Source of the DNA: Pelagibacteraceae bacterium AG-464-B04
Lineage (GTDB): Bacteria > Pseudomonadota > Alphaproteobacteria > Pelagibacterales > Pelagibacteraceae
Length of the DNA stretch: 36,282 nucleotides
Direction: 5' to 3'
Assembly (NCBI GenBank): GCA_003209225.1
Contig: QCRZ01000008.1
Span: forward strand, 1-36,282
A model generated the notes under the pieces. The model had not been told where the DNA came from. It saw nothing but the letters and a program-made list of their open reading frames with translations, and searched no databases. Each line of letters opens with the position of its first letter. The stretch's first letter is position 1. Below are positions 33,619 through 36,282 of the stretch, piece by piece. A program made the translations under genes and the position numbers.

Positions 33619-35604
33619 CTAAACTTTTGCCTGTTCTTCTTTTCGAATTTTTTCTCTCATTTCATGTCTATCTAAAACTAATTTAATTATTTTTTTAGCT
33701 ATTGGAGCTGCCGCTGAGCTTCCTGATCCACCATGTTCAATTAAAACACTGATTGAATATCGTGGACTGATGTATGGGGCAAAAGCAATAAAGACAGAAT
33801 GATCTCTTTCTTTATAAGGAATTTCTGATAATTCTCTTTTTTCTTCTCTTTCTCTTTCTTCTTTAGTAATACGTTTAACCTGAGAAGTTCCTGTTTTGCC
33901 AGCATATTGATATTTTTTATTATTAAATCTTGATTTATATGCGGTGCCCATAGGCTCATTGATAACTGAATACATTGCCTCTTTAACAAATTTTATATTC
34001 TCTGGGTTTCTAAATAAAGGTTCTACTGAATTTTTATTATTTATTTGCAAGAAATTTTTTTGATCTTGTAAACTTGCCTCGTTATTTTCTTTTAAATTTT
34101 GATTATATTTTTTTAACTCACTTTCAAACTCAAACTTAATATCTTCGTAAACTAAATTTTCACCAAGAGTTATTCTTGGTTTAATTTTAAATCCACCATT
34201 TGCTAATTGTGCGGTCATCAAACAAAGTTCTATAGGGGTGCATTGTATATAACCCTGGCCTATTCCAGTAAGCAAAGTTTCTCCTATAACCCAACCTTTT
34301 CCTAAATTTTTAATTTTCCATTTGGTTGAAGGAACAACTCCTGATTTTTCTTCAAAGAAATAATTTTCTAATACTTTAGAATTTAGTCCAAATTTTTTTG
34401 CAGTTTCTGATAAACGGTCTACTCCAAGTTTTCTAGCTAATTCATAAAAATAAACATCACAAGATTGCTTTATGGCATCTCTTAAATTCATAAAACCGTG
34501 ACCTTTTTTTTTCCAACAATGATAAGTGTGATCGTATAGTTCTACTTTTCCTTCACATTTATGTATTAAATCTGGTGAAACAATATTATTTTCTAATGCT
34601 GACAAAGCAACTATAGGCTTTATAGTTGATCCAGGAGAATACAGCCCTGAAACAGATTTATTCATTAGCGGTTTTAATGGATCATTATTAATTTTATTCC
34701 ACTCTTTGCTGTTAATGCCATGAACAAATAAGTTTGGATTAAAAGTAGGCGATGAACACATGGCGATCACATCTCCAGTGTAAATATCCATTAAACAAAC
34801 AGAACCACTTCTTCCAATTAATGATTTTTGAGCATAACTTTGGATCTCCTGATCAACTGTAATTCTAAAACTTTTACCTTGAATTCCTTCTTTGCGGTCA
34901 ATCTGGTTAATTTTTTTTCCATAAACATTAACTTCATAACGTTGTGAACCGGAGCTACCAATCAGTTCTTTTTCTAAAGATTTTTCTAACCCGGTTTTTC
35001 CAACACGAAGTCCTGGAACATGGTTTTCTTTTATAAAAGAATAATTTTTAATATCGTTAACACTTGCTTCCCCAACATATCCTAGTACATGAGAAAAATT
35101 TTCTGCTTGAGGATATATTCTCGCAACTGAAAATACAGGTTTTGCACCTTGCAATTCATGTAAAAAAAGGTTGAGCTTAGAAAATTCTTCCCATGAAAGA
35201 TTTTCAGAAATAATTAAAGTTTCCCATGGAAATTGTTTTTCTTTTTTTTTATAAATTTTATTTATTTGCCTATTTTGTAAATTGATAATATTTTTAAGTC
35301 TTACCATAAGGGTATTAAAATCAGCCACTTCTTCGGGGATCACGTGTAATTGAAAAACCTGATTATTATCTGCGATTTTATTTCCAAAATAATCTTCAAA
35401 AATTCCTCTTTTTGGTGGGAGCTTCCATTCTTTTAATCTATTTTTATCTGATAGGAATGAATATTTTTTATTTTCAGAAATCTGTAATGAAAATAAACGC
35501 CCCACAATACCCATGAATACAATGATTTTTGCACTTGATAAAATAAACATTCTTCTCGTAATTAATTTATTTTTGTTAATATTTTGACGGCTTCTTTGAA
35601 ACAT
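33619..35604 (-). CDS. mrdA: Penicillin-binding protein 2, elongation transpeptidase
   Basis: 661 residues. An N-terminal membrane anchor (about 20-43), the PBP dimerisation/pedestal region, then the transpeptidase domain with active Ser326-Thr-Ile-Lys329, Ser381-Cys-Asp383 (the SxN-type motif, as Ser-Ala-Asp in E. coli PBP2) and Lys570-Thr-Gly572. Between the second and third motifs lies an Asn/Glu/Lys-rich stretch (about 490-535) that makes the protein somewhat longer than E. coli PBP2. It cross-links peptidoglycan with RodA. The start overlaps the mreD stop (TAATG). Confidence 0.96.
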   Translation of the reverse strand: MFQRSRQNINKNKLITRRMFILSSAKIIVFMGIVGRLFSLQISENKKYSFLSDKNRLKEWKLPPKRGIFEDYFGNKIADNNQVFQLHVIPEEVADFNTLMVRLKNIINLQNRQINKIYKKKEKQFPWETLIISENLSWEEFSKLNLFLHELQGAKPVFSVARIYPQAENFSHVLGYVGEASVNDIKNYSFIKENHVPGLRVGKTGLEKSLEKELIGSSGSQRYEVNVYGKKINQIDRKEGIQGKSFRITVDQEIQSYAQKSLIGRSGSVCLMDIYTGDVIAMCSSPTFNPNLFVHGINSKEWNKINNDPLKPLMNKSVSGLYSPGSTIKPIVALSALENNIVSPDLIHKCEGKVELYDHTYHCWKKKGHGFMNLRDAIKQSCDVYFYELARKLGVDRLSETAKKFGLNSKVLENYFFEEKSGVVPSTKWKIKNLGKGWVIGETLLTGIGQGYIQCTPIELCLMTAQLANGGFKIKPRITLGENLVYEDIKFEFESELKKYNQNLKENNEASLQDQKNFLQINNKNSVEPLFRNPENIKFVKEAMYSVINEPMGTAYKSRFNNKKYQYAGKTGTSQVKRITKEEREREEKRELSEIPYKERDHSVFIAFAPYISPRYSISVLIEHGGSGSSAAAPIAKKIIKLVLDRHEMREKIRKEEQAKV

Positions 35605-36110
35605 TATTTTCCTTTATTAATTAACATTAATAATAATCCAAATAAAAAACCAAATATTGGATATAAGATAAAAGTCATTGCTGTATTTGACGCTAAGGCA
35701 AAATAGTTAATGTCAAAATTGAAAAATATTTTTAGAATATAATAGTATAGAGAATTTGTAACTGCAATTGAGGGTAAAAAAACTAACCAGTCGTAAATAA
35801 GAGATGGCACAACTGTTAAATACCTCGTATAAGATGCAAATCCTGATAAAATTAAAAAAGTAAATGGGCTTACCCCAATTGGTTGCCCTAAAACTACATC
35901 ATTTACTATTCCAGCTAAAAAAATAAACCCATAACCAAGTATTTCTGGATTCTTTAATACCCAATAAAATATAACAATATGTATTATGTTAAATGATAGA
36001 TAACTATATTTATCATAAGAAAATGACATCTCTCCAAAAGATAAAAAAAATAAAATTAATAGTGGAATAATATTTGCAAAACTACTAAAAATTTTTACAA
36101 ATGAAGTCAT
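35604..36110 (-). CDS. mreD: MreD, rod-shape-determining membrane protein
   Basis: 168 residues with five or six hydrophobic segments, the usual MreD size. The conserved core is Gly-Tyr-Gly-Phe-Ile-Phe-Leu-Ala-Gly followed by Asn-Asp-Val-Val-Leu-Gly-Gln-Pro-Ile-Gly, matching the family's Gly-x2-x-Asp-x3-Gly-x-Pro-x-Gly pattern. It is part of the elongasome in the inner membrane with MreC, RodA and PBP2. The start follows the mreC stop with no spacer. Confidence 0.93.
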   Translation of the reverse strand: MTSFVKIFSSFANIIPLLILFFLSFGEMSFSYDKYSYLSFNIIHIVIFYWVLKNPEILGYGFIFLAGIVNDVVLGQPIGVSPFTFLILSGFASYTRYLTVVPSLIYDWLVFLPSIAVTNSLYYYILKIFFNFDINYFALASNTAMTFILYPIFGFLFGLLLMLINKGK

Positions 36111-36282
36111 TTAATTACTATCTAATATTGGTTTTGAGGTAATTATATTTACCAAATATAATTGACTTAAATCTGAAAAAAAACTTACTCCAAGCTTTCC
36201 TTCAAAATAATTAACTTTACCAATGGGAATGCCTGGATAAAATACACCGTCTGTTCCCGATGTATAGACAATGCTGCCTACC
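36111..36282 (-). CDS. mreC: MreC, C-terminal end (cut by the window edge)
   Basis: The last 57 or so codons of a gene that continues beyond the window. In the minus strand it reads Ser-Ile-Val-Tyr-Thr-Ser-Gly-Thr-Asp-Gly-Val-Phe-Tyr-Pro-Gly-Ile-Pro-Ile-Gly-Lys-Val, the second-last strand pair typical of MreC, and ends in a TAA directly against the mreD ATG. MreC is the periplasmic scaffold of the elongasome. No ORF of this part was long enough to be obvious; position and motif make it secure. Confidence 0.92.
   Translation of the reverse strand, partial: VGSIVYTSGTDGVFYPGIPIGKVNYFEGKLGVSFFSDLSQLYLVNIITSKPILDSN

Noticed and set aside
1-36282. Insertion sequences, integrases, tRNA genes or phage genes that would mark an island edge
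   Set aside because: None seen in the translations or the DNA; evidence for transfer rests only on composition.

Overview
The window is a gene-dense, very AT-rich stretch with no spacer longer than about 175 bp. It holds a cell-envelope polysaccharide locus joined at its right end to the cell-elongation genes of a Gram-negative bacterium. The low GC, the MJ0042-type zinc-ribbon gene, the outer-membrane export lipoprotein and the mreC-mreD-mrdA-mrdB-pgpA order suggest a streamlined, probably marine alphaproteobacterium (Pelagibacterales-like). That placement is inference; no rRNA or other phylogenetic marker is present.

Layout. 1-2.5 kb: a zinc-ribbon/coiled-coil protein, a PPP-family phosphatase and an FkbM-type methyltransferase. 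2.5-6.2 kb (minus): the initiating sugar-phosphate transferase and a Wzc-type chain-length regulator/tyrosine kinase. 6.4-13.5 kb: a small membrane protein whose start codon overlaps the divergent start of a 1783-residue exported protein, followed by a stop-start coupled O-antigen ligase-family membrane protein. 13.6-14.7 kb (minus): a Wza-type lipoprotein. 14.7-21.3 kb (plus): a seven-gene, tightly overlapping operon (GT2, GalE-type epimerase, WcaF-type acetyltransferase, pyruvyl transferase, nitroreductase-like protein, GT4, 2OG-oxygenase-like protein). 21.3-31.9 kb: further glycosyltransferases, an ATP-grasp-like protein, a beta-propeller-like protein, a second polymerase/ligase, a WecG/TagA-type transferase and a sedoheptulose-7-phosphate isomerase-like protein. 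32-36.3 kb (minus): pgpA, mrdB/rodA, mrdA/PBP2, mreD and the 3' end of mreC.

Likely working. The initiating transferase loads the first sugar on undecaprenyl phosphate. The glycosyltransferases extend it and the epimerase, isomerase, acetyl-, pyruvyl- and oxygenase-type enzymes supply or decorate sugars. One or both Wzy_C-type proteins polymerise or transfer the glycan, and the Wzc/Wza pair exports it. No Wzx flippase or ABC exporter lies in the window.

The most unusual object is the giant protein at 6835-12186. It combines a signal peptide, a FecR domain, an EF-hand-like loop, methionine-rich helical repeats, two blocks of Asp-Pro-Tyr repeats, a charged helix and a run of Ig-like repeats. 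Its stop codon overlaps the start of an O-antigen ligase-family gene. My best hypothesis for a new system is that this is a glycosylated surface protein with its own dedicated glycan transferase.
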